From assembly GCA_009846685.1 (NCBI GenBank), contig VWVY01000006.1:62001-126000 (forward strand): 64,000 nt of DNA, read 5' to 3'. The notes under the pieces are model-generated. The model searched no databases. It was not told the origin of the DNA and saw only the letters and a list, made by a program, of their open reading frames with translations. Positions 9,297 through 19,333 of the stretch are shown here, in pieces. A program made the position numbers and the translations under genes. Source of the stretch: Rhizobiales bacterium SYSU XM002. GTDB taxonomy: Bacteria > Pseudomonadota > Alphaproteobacteria > Rhizobiales > Beijerinckiaceae. The stretch's first letter is position 1; the number at the start of each line of letters is the position of its first letter.

Positions 9297-10389
9297 CGCG
9301 CGCCTCGAAGTCGATCCTCGGATCGATGAAGGTATAGATGACGTCGGCCACCAGCGTCAGCACAAGTCCCATCAACGAGAAGATATAGAGGGTCGCGAAC
9401 ACCACCGGATAATCGCGGTTGAGGGTCGATTCATAGGCGAGCAGACCCAGCCCATCGAGCGAAAAGATGCTCTCGATGAGCAGAGAGCCGGTGAAGAAGG
9501 CATGGACGAAGGCGCTCGGAAAGCCGGCGATGACAATCAGCATCGCATTGCGGAACACGTGACCGTAGAGCACGCGGGTTTCGCTCAAGCCCTTCATCCG
9601 TGCGGTCAGCACATATTGCTTGCGGATTTCATCGAGGAACGAATTCTTGGTCAGCAGGGTCAGCGTCGCGAATTGGGAGATCACCATCGCGACAAGCGGC
9701 AAGGCGATGTGCCAGAGATAATCGAGAATTTTTCCGCCAAGGCTCAGCTCATCGAAATTCGACGAGGTGAGCCCGCGCAAGGGAAAGAACTGCCAGAACG
9801 AACCACCTGCGAACAACACCACCAGCAGTACCGCGAACAGGAAACCCGGGATCGCGTAGCCAACGACGATCACCGCACTGGTCCAGACATCGAAACTTGA
9901 CCCGTCCTTCATCGCCTTGCGGATGCCGAGCGGAATCGAGATCGCATAGGCGATCAGCGTCATCCAGAGCCCGAGCGAAACGGAGACGGGGAGCTTCTCC
10001 CTGATGAGATCGATCACGCTGGCGTCTCGGAAGAAGGAACGCCCGAAATCGAACCGCGCGTAGTCGCCCAGCATCTTGAAGAAGCGGACATGGGCAGGTT
10101 TGTCGAAGCCGAACTGCCGTTCAAGGTCCTTGATGAAGGCAGGGTCCAGTCCCTGCGCGCCGCGGTAGGCAGAGGTCGCATCGCCCGCCTGAACCATCGC
10201 GTTGGCGCCGACATCGCCGCCCCCTCCACCGATGCGTGAACTGTTACTGGCATCCTGCCCTTGCAACTGCGCGATGATCCGCTCCACCGGACCGCCCGGT
10301 GCGAACTGGATGATAACGAACGACAGGGCCATGATGCCGAACAACGTCGGCACCATCAGCATCAGGCGGCGGATTACATAGGCGAGCAT
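9289..10389 (-). CDS. yejB: ABC importer permease YejB
   Basis: A 366-residue DppB/OppB-like permease starting [20 protein letters not shown], with the classic first helix and six membrane segments in total. The EAA loop reads [21 protein letters not shown] 60-residue periplasmic stretch rich in Gly/Ala after helix 1 is typical of YejB. An upstream in-frame extension of 45 codons is Arg-rich, overlaps yejA and is rejected. It lies 13 bp after the yejA stop and overlaps yejE, so all four yej genes form one operon. Confidence 0.93.
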   Translation of the reverse strand: MLAYVIRRLMLMVPTLFGIMALSFVIIQFAPGGPVERIIAQLQGQDASNSSRIGGGGGDVGANAMVQAGDATSAYRGAQGLDPAFIKDLERQFGFDKPAHVRFFKMLGDYARFDFGRSFFRDASVIDLIREKLPVSVSLGLWMTLIAYAISIPLGIRKAMKDGSSFDVWTSAVIVVGYAIPGFLFAVLLVVLFAGGSFWQFFPLRGLTSSNFDELSLGGKILDYLWHIALPLVAMVISQFATLTLLTKNSFLDEIRKQYVLTARMKGLSETRVLYGHVFRNAMLIVIAGFPSAFVHAFFTGSLLIESIFSLDGLGLLAYESTLNRDYPVVFATLYIFSLMGLVLTLVADVIYTFIDPRIDFEARDV

Positions 10390-10402
10390 CAGCAGATCCG
10401 CC

Positions 10403-12304
10403 TCATTTGCCGATCTTCCGCGCCTTCTCGGCGTCGTACCACCAGAGCGCGGCAATCGCGCCTTCGGTGGAGCCCGCCAGTGGCGGTATCGGGCCCGGCA
10501 TGCCGAACATGTCCCAGTAGGCAATCTTGTGCTCGCCGGAATACCAGGCTGAGACCCAATACCGTCCGGCGCGCAGCAACCGGTCGAGGCAGCGCGTCGC
10601 GACGGTCATCTCCTCGCGAGTCTTCGCGGCAATGATCCGCTCGATCATCGCGTCGATGGCCGGGTCAGCGACGCCAGCTAGATTGCGCGAACCGACGGTC
10701 TTGGCGGCTGCCGAACCGAAGATCAGTCGCAGGCCCTCGCCCGGCGTCAGCGACATCGTGTAACGCTGCATGACGATGTCGAAGTCGAAATCCTGCCGCC
10801 GTCGCGCAAACTGGGCCGGATCGATGACCCGGATCGCCGCCTCGATGCCGATGAGGCGGAGGTTGTTGACGAAACCGGTGGTGTGGCGGTTGAGCGCATT
10901 GTCGCCCTCCAGAAACTCGATTGTCAGCGGTTGACCATCCGGGAGGCGGATCTTGCCATCAGCACCGCGTTTGCACCCGGCCAGATTAAGCAGTTCGACG
11001 GCTTTGCGAAGGACGTTGCGATCCTGCCCCGACCCGTCCGAAACGGGTGCGCTGTACGGCTCGTCGAAAACCTCGGCGGGTAGCTTCATTCCAAGGCCTT
11101 CGAGAAGCACTTTCTCTTCGGCTGGCGGTTTGCCCTCAGCCCGCAAGCCGGAATTTTCGAAATAGGAATTGGTGCGCTTGTAGAGCGCATACATCAGGTT
11201 CTTGTTGGTCCACTCGAAATCGAAGCAAAGGCCGATCGCCTCGCGCACCCGCGCATCCTTGAACTTGTCGCGCCGGGTATTGATGAACCAACCCTGCGTG
11301 CCGGAGGGACGTGCATCGGGCATCACATCGCGCTTGACGCGTCCGTCCTTCGCGGCGGGGAAATCGTAACGCGTTGACCAGATCACCGAGGTAAATTCTT
11401 CGCGGAAGCTGAAAGCTCCAGCCGTGAACGCCTGAAACGCAGCTTCCCGGTCACGGAAATACTCGTACCGGATGACGTCGAAATTCCCCTGCCCGATCGA
11501 AACCGGCAAATCTTTCGCCCAATAGTCCGACACGCGCCGAAAGGCGATCGAGCGTCCCTGATCGACCCGTTCTACCTTGTACCCGCCGGAACCCAGCGGC
11601 GAGGTGAGCGTCGCCGCTTCGAAGTCGCTAGCGGTGTAATAGGCTTTGGAGAAGATCGGCAACGTCGCAGCAATCTGCGGCATCTCGCGCGAACGGCCTT
11701 TGGCGAACGAGAATTCCACCGTCAGCGGATCGAGCGCACGCGCGTCGGTGATCTTGTCCAGAAGGAGACGGTAGCTCGCATGGGCCTTCGCACTCTTGAG
11801 GAGCGCCAGCGAAAAAACGACATCCTCGGCACGCAGTGGCGAACCATCGTGGAACCGCGCCTCGGGTCGCAACGCGAAGCGATAGGTCAGACCGTCCGCG
11901 CTCGCCCGCACGGATCGGGCAACCAGCCCATAGAGCGAATCCGATTCGTCACTTGACCCGACCATCAGCGAATCGAAGATAAGACCCATCCCCGCCGCGC
12001 CATTGCCCTTGTGCGAGAACATGTTGAGCGTATCGAAGGTCTCGAAGGTCTGATTGCCGCCGACGCTCGACACCTGAAGCGCGATTTCCCCACCCTTGGG
12101 CGCCACCGGGTTCACGTAATCGAAGTGAGGGAAATTCGCCGGGTATTTGAGATCGCCGAAGACCGACATGCCGTGGCTTTCGGGTCCGAAATCGTCGCCC
12201 TGCGCCTGCGACCCGGTCGGGAGAAAGGTGGAAACCCCGAGCGCGGCGCCGATGCCAAGAGCCGTTCGCCGCGTCAAGTCCCGTGTCCGCCCGATCATCC
12301 GCAT
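10403..12304 (-). CDS. yejA: Periplasmic peptide-binding protein YejA
   Basis: A 633-residue family-5 extracellular solute-binding protein. Residues 1-35 form a signal peptide with a twin-arginine-like motif ([13 protein letters not shown]) ending at an alanine-rich cleavage site (GSQAQ). The body contains the SBP_bac_5 signature ([20 protein letters not shown]). The length matches the YejA/AppA-like group rather than the 530-residue DppA. The start chosen has GGAG 12 nt upstream and a complete signal peptide; frames further upstream run into the terminator. It delivers oligopeptides to YejBEF. Confidence 0.92.
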   Translation of the reverse strand: MRMIGRTRDLTRRTALGIGAALGVSTFLPTGSQAQGDDFGPESHGMSVFGDLKYPANFPHFDYVNPVAPKGGEIALQVSSVGGNQTFETFDTLNMFSHKGNGAAGMGLIFDSLMVGSSDESDSLYGLVARSVRASADGLTYRFALRPEARFHDGSPLRAEDVVFSLALLKSAKAHASYRLLLDKITDARALDPLTVEFSFAKGRSREMPQIAATLPIFSKAYYTASDFEAATLTSPLGSGGYKVERVDQGRSIAFRRVSDYWAKDLPVSIGQGNFDVIRYEYFRDREAAFQAFTAGAFSFREEFTSVIWSTRYDFPAAKDGRVKRDVMPDARPSGTQGWFINTRRDKFKDARVREAIGLCFDFEWTNKNLMYALYKRTNSYFENSGLRAEGKPPAEEKVLLEGLGMKLPAEVFDEPYSAPVSDGSGQDRNVLRKAVELLNLAGCKRGADGKIRLPDGQPLTIEFLEGDNALNRHTTGFVNNLRLIGIEAAIRVIDPAQFARRRQDFDFDIVMQRYTMSLTPGEGLRLIFGSAAAKTVGSRNLAGVADPAIDAMIERIIAAKTREEMTVATRCLDRLLRAGRYWVSAWYSGEHKIAYWDMFGMPGPIPPLAGSTEGAIAALWWYDAEKARKIGK

Positions 12305-12426
12305 CCGCTGCGCCAGCTCCGTCCGAATCAGCCTCTCCGCTCGGACGCCACTATGGCGGTTCGGGAAACCAAAAAAAAGACCGTCGCCGAGCCTCTGCAC
12401 AAACCAAGCGGTCCTGCACAAACGAC

Positions 12427-12450
12427 AAAGGGGCCGCAAACGGCCCCTTT
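12427..12450 (-). terminator. Rho-independent terminator after the cytochrome c gene
   Basis: A perfect 10-bp inverted repeat (AAAGGGGCCG, 4-nt loop, CGGCCCCTTT) lies 25 bp downstream of the cytochrome c stop and before yejA, followed on the minus strand by TTTGTCGTTT. It separates cytochrome c transcription from the yej operon. Confidence 0.8.
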
Positions 12451-12475
12451 TCAAATCCGTCGGATGACCAACGCC

Positions 12476-13018
12476 TTATTGCGGCAGCGGCGCCGGGTTC
12501 GCGGCCAGCGACCGCAGATAGACGATGATGTTCGCGCGCTCGTCGCCGCGCGGCACGCCCGCAAAACCCATGGAGGTACCGTTTACGTAGTCCTTTGGCT
12601 TGGCCAGAAAAGCGTCGAGGGCCTCATAGTCCCAATTGCCGCCCTTGGCGCTCATGCCAGCCGAATACTTGAAGCCTTCGTGCTTGCCCTTCTCGCGCGT
12701 GACGACGCCATAGAGGCCGGGACCAGTGCCGTTCTTGCCGTCCGGCGTCAGCGAATGGCAGCTGACGCACTTCTTGATAGAGGTCTCGCCCTTCTTGATA
12801 TCGGCGGAAGCAAGGCGCTTGGCGATCGGCTCGGCCTTTTCCTCGGCGGCAGCCGCAGCGCCACCCGAAGCAGCACCCGCATCGTCCGGCAACTCGTAAC
12901 CCGCCTTCATAACAGGCTTCGGGGAAACGAGCGCGCCGGAGAAAAAGCCGATACCCATCGCCAGTGTCGCCATGCCGAGGATCGCACCGGCAATCTTGTT
13001 GACTTCATTCGCGCTCAT
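12476..13018 (-). CDS. Membrane-anchored class I cytochrome c (CycM-like)
   Basis: A 180-residue protein: an N-terminal uncleaved helix (IAGAILGMATLAMGIGFFSG, about residues 9-28), an Ala/Glu-rich linker, and one cytochrome c domain with haem motif CVSCH (Cys84, Cys87, His88) and a likely axial Met150 in NGTSMGF. The late helix NIIVYLRSL is typical. Family members such as CycM carry electrons from the bc1 complex to terminal oxidase. The ATG at 13018 is preceded by AGAGG; a 20-codon upstream extension is not supported. It ends at a strong terminator, so it is its own unit. Confidence 0.92.
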   Translation of the reverse strand: MSANEVNKIAGAILGMATLAMGIGFFSGALVSPKPVMKAGYELPDDAGAASGGAAAAAEEKAEPIAKRLASADIKKGETSIKKCVSCHSLTPDGKNGTGPGLYGVVTREKGKHEGFKYSAGMSAKGGNWDYEALDAFLAKPKDYVNGTSMGFAGVPRGDERANIIVYLRSLAANPAPLPQ

Positions 13019-13093
13019 GCCCGCAACCTCTGTCTGGACAAACGACGGTTCCCGCCCGGAGAACCGCTCGAAATTCAAATGGCTGATTACCCG

Positions 13094-13109
13094 CTTTCAA
13101 TAGTGAAAG
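13094..13109. promoter_or_regulatory. Short palindrome between cytochrome c and kdsB
   Basis: The sequence CTTTCA-ATAG-TGAAAG is a perfect inverted repeat in the divergent promoter region. On the minus strand it lies between a possible -35 (TTGCCT) and -10 (TAATCA, 18-bp spacing) for the cytochrome gene, so a protein bound here could block that promoter. The regulator is unknown. Confidence 0.35.
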
Positions 13110-13185
13110 GCAACCCGTATAAGCGCGCCGCAATTGCTACTTTTTGCGGCCTTTGGCAATGCCCCTGGAAGGAATGCACAAGCGA

Positions 13186-13917
13186 ATGTCCGATCCGGTC
13201 GTCATCATCCCTGCGCGCATGGCGGCGCAACGGCTACCGGGCAAGCCGCTCGCCGACATCCACGGCGAGGCAATGATCGTCCATGTCTGGCGCCGGGCGA
13301 TGGAAACCGGGATCGGGCCGGTGCTTGTCGCGACGGATTCGGATGAAATTGCCACCGTTGTGCGCGCCGCCGGTGGCATCGCCGTGATGACGCGCGCCGA
13401 TCATCCCTCGGGCTCCGATCGCATCCATGAAGCGGTGGAAAACTTCGATCCCGAAGGTCGTCACGATATCATCGTCAACGTGCAGGGCGATCTGCCGACC
13501 ATCGATCCGGAGGTCATCGCGATCTCGCTCGAACCGCTGAAGGATGCTGCGGTCGACATCGCGACCCTCGCCGCCGTGATCGTACGCGAGGAAGAGAAGA
13601 CGGCGATGCAGGTCGTGAAAGCCATCGGTTCCCCGCTCGGCGGCAACCGATTCCGTGCGCTTTACTTCACCCGTGCGACCGCGCCGTGGGGCGAGGGCGA
13701 CCTCCTTCATCACATCGGCCTTTATGCTTATCGCCGCGCGGCCTTGCGCAAATTCGTCTCGCTTCCGCCCTCGGCGCTGGAAAAACGCGAGAAACTCGAA
13801 CAGCTCCGCGCGCTCGAAGCCGGGATGCGCATCGACATCATGCAGGTGGATACCGTTCCTCATGGCGTCGATACGCCGGAAGACCTCGAACGTGCCCGCC
13901 AGCTTCTCCGAAAGTAG
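13186..13917 (+). CDS. kdsB: 3-deoxy-manno-octulosonate cytidylyltransferase (CMP-Kdo synthetase)
   Basis: A 243-residue nucleotidyltransferase beginning [20 protein letters not shown], the KdsB signature that binds CTP. Further family blocks are [36 protein letters not shown] and the C-terminal [10 protein letters not shown]. It activates Kdo with CTP for lipid A-core assembly in the cytoplasm. The start at 13186 is preferred to in-frame ATGs at 13144, 13159 and 13174 because it puts the catalytic motif at the normal distance. Another gene of the pathway, kdsD, lies at 62.2-63.2 kb. Confidence 0.93.
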   Translation: MSDPVVIIPARMAAQRLPGKPLADIHGEAMIVHVWRRAMETGIGPVLVATDSDEIATVVRAAGGIAVMTRADHPSGSDRIHEAVENFDPEGRHDIIVNVQGDLPTIDPEVIAISLEPLKDAAVDIATLAAVIVREEEKTAMQVVKAIGSPLGGNRFRALYFTRATAPWGEGDLLHHIGLYAYRRAALRKFVSLPPSALEKREKLEQLRALEAGMRIDIMQVDTVPHGVDTPEDLERARQLLRK

Positions 13918-13935
13918 CGTCAGAAAGACATTCTC

Positions 13936-14787
13936 ATGGCCAAGGTAATTTCGTTCCAAGGCGAACGCGGTGCCAATTCCGAGATCGCCTGCAAGGAAGT
14001 ATTCCCGGATTGGGAGGCCCTGCCTTGCCCCACCTTCGAGGACGCCTTCGCCGCCCTCGCCGATGGTTCGGCCGATCTCGCGATGATCCCGATCGAGAAT
14101 TCGATCGCCGGCCGCGTCGCGGATATCCACCACCTGCTGCCGGCCTCGGGCTTTCACATCATCGGCGAGCATTTCCTGCCGATTCATTTTCACCTGATGG
14201 CGCTCAAGGGCGCGCATCTCGATACGCTCAAGGTGGTGCAGAGCCACGTTCACGCGCTCGGGCAATGTCGGAAATTCCTCCGCAAGCTTGGCCTCAAAGC
14301 CGAGGTCGCCGCCGATACCGCAGGCTCGGCGCGGCAGGTCCGCGATCTTGGCGACCTCACCCGTGCCGCCATCGCTCCGCGCCTAGCGGCAAGCGTCTAC
14401 GGCCTCGAAATCCTCGCCGAGGACATCCAGGACGAAGACCACAACACGACCCGCTTCGTCGTGCTTTCGCGTGATCGCAAGGACGCGCCGGCTGGCGGCG
14501 ATGTCATGACGAGCTTCGTCTTTCGAGTCCGCAACGTTCCCGCCGCGCTCTACAAGGCAATGGGCGGCTTCGCGACCAACGGCGTCAACATGACCAAGCT
14601 CGAAAGCTACATGGTCGATGGCCTTTTCACCGCGACACAATTCTACGCCGAGGTTGAGGGCCACCCCGAAGACCGCCCGCTCAGGCTCGCGCTAGAGGAA
14701 CTCGCCTTCTTCTCGAAGGAATTGCGGATTCTCGGCACCTACCCCGCGCATCCCTTCCGCAAGACGGTCCTGCCGCCGGGCGAGTGA
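13936..14787 (+). CDS. pheA: Prephenate dehydratase
   Basis: A 283-residue monofunctional prephenate dehydratase. The catalytic domain (residues 1-180) holds FQGERGANSEIAC, ADLAMIPIENSIAGR and the TRFVVLSR block with the catalytic Thr. The C-terminal ACT domain (about 195-270) holds GGFATNGVNMTKLESYM, matching the GALA/ESRP-type phenylalanine-binding region. It converts prephenate to phenylpyruvate in phenylalanine synthesis and is probably feedback-inhibited by phenylalanine through the ACT domain. There is no chorismate mutase domain, as usual in alphaproteobacteria. It lies 18 bp after kdsB and abuts nudC tail to tail. Confidence 0.94.
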   Translation: MAKVISFQGERGANSEIACKEVFPDWEALPCPTFEDAFAALADGSADLAMIPIENSIAGRVADIHHLLPASGFHIIGEHFLPIHFHLMALKGAHLDTLKVVQSHVHALGQCRKFLRKLGLKAEVAADTAGSARQVRDLGDLTRAAIAPRLAASVYGLEILAEDIQDEDHNTTRFVVLSRDRKDAPAGGDVMTSFVFRVRNVPAALYKAMGGFATNGVNMTKLESYMVDGLFTATQFYAEVEGHPEDRPLRLALEELAFFSKELRILGTYPAHPFRKTVLPPGE

Positions 14788-15756
14788 TCAGATCGCCTCA
14801 CCGACGAAGTGCCGGATGAGGTGGCTCGCGATCGACATTTTCGCCGGCACGCCCAGCCCTTCCGGGTGCGTGCCGGCGAGCATCTGCCGAACCTCGTCGC
14901 GCGTGAACCAGCGGCAATCTTCGAGTTCGTCGAGATCGACCGCGATCGTCGTCGATTTCGCCTCGACATAGGCGCCGATCATCAGGCTCATCGGGAACGG
15001 CCAAGGCTGGTTGGCCATGACCGTCACGCGCCCGCCGATGATCCCTGCCTCCTCGAAAGTCTCGCGTCGCACGGCGTCCTCGATCGTTTCGCCCGGCTCT
15101 ACAAATCCGGCCAGCGTCGAATACCAGCCCGGCGGAAAACGCGCCGAGCGGCCAAGCAGGCAGCGGTCGCCGTCCACCGTCAGCATGATGACGACGGGAT
15201 CAGTGCGTGGAAAATGCTCGGTCGAGCAAGCGGGGCAGACGCGCTTCCACCCGGCTTCCGCAACCTTGGTCGGCTTTCCGCAATGCGCGCAGAAGCGGTG
15301 CCGGGCATGCCAGTGCAGCATAGCCTTGCCTTGCGCGATGGCGCCGAGCTCCTGCGGGTTCGTCCGGTCATCAAGCGCGAGCGCGCGCAGGCCAATGAGC
15401 TTCAGCGTCTCGTCGGCCTGGAGGGCCTCCTCCTGTTCCGGCGCGATGAGGATCGCGAAGCGCCCCGCCTCGCCGTCGCGTCCGAGAAACACCATCTCCT
15501 GATGATGCCCCGCCGCTGGAATATCCGAAATGCGAAACAGTGGGCTAAGCCCGCTCTCCATGCGTTTGAGCACGGCATTGTCGCCACAGAAGGCATAGAC
15601 GCGGGTCTCGTTCGCATCAAACAGCGCTTCGATCAGGTCAGGCCGCGCACGCATCTGCGCCGAGCGGTCGAGCGCGCCATGCGCGAAGCCGAGGCCCGAC
15701 GGCGGGCGATCTTCCATGAGGGGAGAAAACAAATCTTCCGGCACAGCCACGCTCAT
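14788..15756 (-). CDS. nudC: NAD(+) diphosphatase / NAD-capped RNA decapping Nudix hydrolase
   Basis: A 322-residue protein. After an N-terminal beta domain there is a zinc ribbon (CAHCGKP...CPACS), then the Nudix box GFVEPGETIEDAVRRETFEE with AGI. The NudC hallmark NQPWPFPMS follows, differing from SQPWPFPxS only in the first residue. It hydrolyses NADH/NAD+ to NMN and AMP and removes NAD caps from RNA. It is co-directional with, and 7 bp downstream of, the HIT gene. Confidence 0.93.
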   Translation of the reverse strand: MSVAVPEDLFSPLMEDRPPSGLGFAHGALDRSAQMRARPDLIEALFDANETRVYAFCGDNAVLKRMESGLSPLFRISDIPAAGHHQEMVFLGRDGEAGRFAILIAPEQEEALQADETLKLIGLRALALDDRTNPQELGAIAQGKAMLHWHARHRFCAHCGKPTKVAEAGWKRVCPACSTEHFPRTDPVVIMLTVDGDRCLLGRSARFPPGWYSTLAGFVEPGETIEDAVRRETFEEAGIIGGRVTVMANQPWPFPMSLMIGAYVEAKSTTIAVDLDELEDCRWFTRDEVRQMLAGTHPEGLGVPAKMSIASHLIRHFVGEAI

Positions 15757-15763
15757 TGCCGCC

Positions 15764-16180
15764 TCACGCCCCGAATGCCTGCCGCAGCCGGTCCATCAGC
15801 GGGCCGACCATGTGTGCGGGATAGGGCATCCGCTCGCCATGCCCCCAGACCGGGCCCGGCCAGGCGGGGTCGGACTGGAACCGCCCGACGATGTGCACGT
15901 GAAGCTGGCGCACCATGTTGCCGAGCGCGCCGATATTAAGCTTGTCCGGCCTCGCGACCGCGCGCAGCGCTTCGGCGGCCTTCATCGTCTCGTCAAAAAG
16001 CTGCTGGCGGTCCGCCGGCGCGAGATCGAGAATCTCGACGATATCCGCGCGGCGCGGCACCAGCATCAGCCAGGGAAAGCGCGCATCGTCGAACAGGAAC
16101 ACGCGGCTCAGTGGCCATTCGGCGAGAGGATGGCCGATTTCCTCAAGGCGGGGGTCGAGTTGAAAGCCTGTTTCGGGCAT
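15764..16180 (-). CDS. HIT-domain protein
   Basis: A 138-residue histidine-triad protein. The core reads NMVRQLHVHIVGRF, where the first His of the canonical HxHxH is Gln. This QLHxH variant is seen in a known proteobacterial subfamily. Such enzymes hydrolyse nucleotide phosphoramidates, dinucleotide polyphosphates or similar AMP conjugates. Pairing with NudC fits nucleotide housekeeping. An upstream 49-codon extension overlaps the region before the SRP RNA and is not supported; MPETGFQLD is a typical start. Confidence 0.88.
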   Translation of the reverse strand: MPETGFQLDPRLEEIGHPLAEWPLSRVFLFDDARFPWLMLVPRRADIVEILDLAPADRQQLFDETMKAAEALRAVARPDKLNIGALGNMVRQLHVHIVGRFQSDPAWPGPVWGHGERMPYPAHMVGPLMDRLRQAFGA

Positions 16181-16295
16181 GGAATCCTCGGATTGGGTTT
16201 GCCTTGTTGTAGCGGTGCCGCCCGCCGGAAGCGAGGGGCTTTCACGCATGCTGGTGGCTCTTGTAATCGCCGCCGGGATAGCCGATATAGCGAGC

Positions 16296-16390
16296 GGGAG
16301 GTTGGCGATGGACGCATCCCTCGCCAACCGGGTCAGGTCCGGAAGGAAGCAGCCCTAACGAGACCGGGCGGGTCATTGTTCCAGCCTCCC
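16296..16390 (+). ncRNA. ffs: Signal recognition particle RNA (4.5S, bacterial small type)
   Basis: The universally conserved SRP apical loop is present (GGTCAGGTCCGGAAGGAAGC then AGCCCTAACGAG, near 16329-16363). The outer ends pair: GGGAGGTTGG at 16296-16305 with CCAGCCTCCC at 16381-16390. The hairpin of about 95 nt binds Ffh for co-translational membrane targeting. Its position 100 bp before dnaX on the same strand is the classic alphaproteobacterial ffs-dnaX arrangement. The exact ends may differ by a few nucleotides. Confidence 0.93.
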
Positions 16391-16489
16391 ACCTTCGGCT
16401 CGCGCCGGTGCCCGCAGGGGCGGGCGAGCCACCTCGGGCCAGAAATCCGAACAGGCGAACCCTCGCGTGACATGGAAGGCCGCGGCAGG

Positions 16490-18268
16490 ATGAGTTCCGA
16501 GACACACCATCCCGAAGATGGCCATGCTGGCCAGGGAGCGTATCGGGTTCTCGCGCGGAAATACCGCCCACAAAGCTTTGTAGATCTGATCGGTCAGGAA
16601 GCGATGGTGCGGACGCTTTCGAACGCCTTCGCCTCGAACCGCATCCATCAGGCCTATATCTTCACCGGCGTGCGCGGCGTCGGGAAAACCACCACCGCCC
16701 GCATTCTCGCGCGCGCGCTCAATTACGAAACGGACAGTGTCCACGCGCCCTCGATCGAGATGCCGGAACTCGGCACGCATTGTCAGGCGATCATGGAGAG
16801 CCGGCATGTCGATGTGATGGAGATGGACGCTGCGTCCAACACGTCTATCGACAACATCCGCGAGATCATCGAGGCGGCGCGTTACAAGCCAGTCTCGGCG
16901 CGCACCAAGGTCTACATCATCGACGAGGTGCACATGCTCTCGAAGGCCGCGTTCAACGGCCTTCTGAAAACGCTGGAAGAGCCACCCCCGCACGTGAAGT
17001 TCCTGTTCGCGACCACCGAAATCCGCAAGGTGCCAGTGACCGTGCTCTCGCGCTGCCAGCGTTTCGATCTCAGACGGATCGAGATCCCGGCCATGACCGC
17101 CTACCTCGATGACATTGTTGCGAAGGAGGGTGTTCGCGTCGATGCCGAGGCGATGGCGCTCATCGCCCGCGCCTCGGAAGGCTCGATGCGCGACGCACTC
17201 TCGCTCCTCGATCAGGCGATCGCACATGGTGGCGGGCATGTCCGCGCCGAGGAAGTGCGCGCCTCGCTCGGCCTCGCTGATCGGACACGCGTCATCGACC
17301 TGTTCGAGGCGCTGATGGGTGGGCGGATAGCCGAAGCGCTCGCCGCCTTCGAGGCGCAGTATCACGAGGGCGCGGATCCGGCCGCCATCATCGCCGATCT
17401 CGGCGAGTTCGTGCATGTCGTCACGCGCCTCAAACTGGTGCCCGACGCTGAGAAGGACCCCAGCCTGAGCGAGACCGAGCGCCAGCGTGGCCTCGCCTTT
17501 TCGAAGACGATCCCCATTCGCGCGCTCTCGATGACCTGGCAGATCCTGCTCAAGGGGTTGCAGGAAGTGCAAGCAGCCGCGCGCCCCAAGGTCGCGGCGG
17601 AAATGGTGCTCGTGCGCCTCGCCTATGCCGCCGATGTACCGAACCCTGCCGATCTTGTCCGCGATATCCGCTCGAGCGCAATCTCCGCCGGAGCGCCGTC
17701 AGGTCCGGCAGGTTCAACCGCCGGCCCGCAGGCGAGTATCGCGCCGGTTCACGTGCCGCGCCTCGTTTCGGATCGCGGATCTGCGGCCTCGGCGCGCCAG
17801 GCGGAACCCCAGCCGCAGAACACGCCGGCCATGCCGATGCCGGCCAGCCTTGCCGAACTCGTTGCGCTCGCGGACCGGATGCGCGATATCCGTCTCAAGA
17901 CCGCGCTCGAACGCGATATCCGCCTCGTGAAATACGAGATCGGCCGCATCGAGATCGCGCTGCTGCCGCGCGCCGAAGCCGATCTGCCGAACCGCCTCTC
18001 CCGCGCGCTGATGGAGTGGACCGGTCAGCGCTGGGGCGTCTCCGTCGCACGGGACGTCGAACCGGAAGCGGCACCCACCCTGCACGAAGTTGCCGAGCAG
18101 TCCCGCGAGGAGGAGCGGCGCGGCGTGCGCGCCAACCCCGCCGTCCGGGCCCTGCTCGAAACCTTTCCCGGCGCGGAAATCGTCGATGTCCGGGCGCCGG
18201 TCGACGCGATACCCGTCGATGACGGTGCCGTCGGTGGCGAAGACGTCATCACGGACGACGATCTCTGA
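16490..18268 (+). CDS. dnaX: DNA polymerase III subunits gamma/tau
   Basis: A 592-residue clamp-loader ATPase. Walker A is GVRGVGKTT (60-68), Walker B/DEAD-like is IIDEVHML (143-150), and the SRC sensor motif is at 187-189, followed by the collar domain and a tau-type C-terminal part. The four zinc-binding cysteines usual between Walker A and B are absent; only Cys98 remains in that stretch, as in other Rhizobiales. I see no A-AAA-AAG slippery site, so only the long form may be made. The start at 16490 has GGAAGG 10 nt upstream; the frame stays open upstream through the SRP RNA, which is not coding. Confidence 0.95.
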   Translation: MSSETHHPEDGHAGQGAYRVLARKYRPQSFVDLIGQEAMVRTLSNAFASNRIHQAYIFTGVRGVGKTTTARILARALNYETDSVHAPSIEMPELGTHCQAIMESRHVDVMEMDAASNTSIDNIREIIEAARYKPVSARTKVYIIDEVHMLSKAAFNGLLKTLEEPPPHVKFLFATTEIRKVPVTVLSRCQRFDLRRIEIPAMTAYLDDIVAKEGVRVDAEAMALIARASEGSMRDALSLLDQAIAHGGGHVRAEEVRASLGLADRTRVIDLFEALMGGRIAEALAAFEAQYHEGADPAAIIADLGEFVHVVTRLKLVPDAEKDPSLSETERQRGLAFSKTIPIRALSMTWQILLKGLQEVQAAARPKVAAEMVLVRLAYAADVPNPADLVRDIRSSAISAGAPSGPAGSTAGPQASIAPVHVPRLVSDRGSAASARQAEPQPQNTPAMPMPASLAELVALADRMRDIRLKTALERDIRLVKYEIGRIEIALLPRAEADLPNRLSRALMEWTGQRWGVSVARDVEPEAAPTLHEVAEQSREEERRGVRANPAVRALLETFPGAEIVDVRAPVDAIPVDDGAVGGEDVITDDDL

Positions 18269-18298
18269 TCCGATCCCGAGAACTGGAAGGAAAATCCC

Positions 18299-18622
18299 GT
18301 GCGCGACATCATGGGCATGATGAAGGAAATGGCAGGCCTCAAGGCCAAGATGGAAACCCTCCAGCAGGAGCTGGAGACGACGCTGGTGGAAGGGCGCTCC
18401 GGCGCCGGGCTCGTCACGGTCACGCTCACGGCCAAGGGCGCGCTCAAGGCGCTCGCCATCGACCCCTCTCTGATGAAGGCCGACGAGAAGGAAATTCTCG
18501 AGGATCTGATCGTCGCGGCCCACGCCGACGCCCGCGCCAAGATCGAAGATGTCGTCGCCGAAAAGACGCAAGGGTTGATGGGCGGCCTGCCCCTGCCGCC
18601 GGGCTTCAAGCTTCCGTTCTGA
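18299..18622 (+). CDS. ybaB: YbaB/EbfC nucleoid-associated protein
   Basis: A 107-residue DNA-binding protein translated from GTG with GGAAGG 8 nt upstream. The N-terminus ([20 protein letters not shown]) is an amphipathic helix, followed by the conserved [19 protein letters not shown] and [11 protein letters not shown] segments. It forms a tweezers-like dimer that binds DNA. It sits between dnaX and recR, the almost universal arrangement. Confidence 0.94.
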   Translation: MRDIMGMMKEMAGLKAKMETLQQELETTLVEGRSGAGLVTVTLTAKGALKALAIDPSLMKADEKEILEDLIVAAHADARAKIEDVVAEKTQGLMGGLPLPPGFKLPF

Positions 18623-18716
18623 CCCACAGGAAAAACGCGTAATTCTCGCGCGTTTTCTGACGAATCATGCCACTGACTTGCCTTTCGTCGCGAGAATTTT
18701 CATCACAGGGATCTTG

Positions 18717-19325
18717 ATGGCGCAGGCCCTTGCCGGACCGGAGATCGAACGCCTGATCCAGCTTCTCGGCCGCCTTCCGGGGCTCGGCCCGCGCTCGGCA
18801 CGGCGCGCGGTCCTCCACTTGATGCGCAAGCGGGAGGAGTTGCTGGTCCCGCTCGCCGATGCGATGCGCGTGGCCGCCGAACGCATTGTCACCTGTGACA
18901 ATTGCGGCAATCTCGACACGCAGTCGCCCTGCACGATCTGCCGCGATTCCCGCCGTGATCCGTCCATTCTGGTTGTTGTCGAGAGTGTAGGCGACCTCTG
19001 GGCGTTGGAGCGCGCCGGCGCGCTCCGGGCAAATTACCATGTTCTTGGCGCGACGCTTTCGCCGTTCGACGGCGTCGGCCCTGATGAACTCTCGCTTCCA
19101 AAACTCGTTGAGCGTGCGACAGGCGGAGCGGTAAAGGAGGTCATCCTCGCGCTCAACGCGACCGTGGAGGGGCAGACGACAGCCCATTACATCACCGATC
19201 TTCTTACCGAGGTCGGTGTCAAGGTCACGCGCCTCGCGCATGGCGTCCCGGTCGGTGGCGAGCTTGACTATCTCGACGAGGGCACGCTCTCGGCGGCGCT
19301 GTTGAGCCGCACCACGATCGGGTGA
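18717..19325 (+). CDS. recR: Recombination mediator RecR
   Basis: A 202-residue protein: helix-hairpin-helix [16 protein letters not shown] (20-35), zinc finger CDNC...CTIC (Cys60, 63, 72, 75), Toprim domain [15 protein letters not shown], and the C-terminal [15 protein letters not shown]. It loads RecA at gaps with RecO/RecF. AGGGA before the ATG at 18717 fixes the start; a TTG 13 codons upstream is less likely. It overlaps the next frame by a GTGA. Confidence 0.95.
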   Translation: MAQALAGPEIERLIQLLGRLPGLGPRSARRAVLHLMRKREELLVPLADAMRVAAERIVTCDNCGNLDTQSPCTICRDSRRDPSILVVVESVGDLWALERAGALRANYHVLGATLSPFDGVGPDELSLPKLVERATGGAVKEVILALNATVEGQTTAHYITDLLTEVGVKVTRLAHGVPVGGELDYLDEGTLSAALLSRTTIG

Positions 19326-19333
19326 GAACGGCA

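Noticed and set aside
15716-16489. Upstream in-frame extension of dnaX
   Set aside because: It would run through the SRP RNA gene and the antisense of the HIT gene; the dnaX start at 16490 has its own ribosome-binding site.
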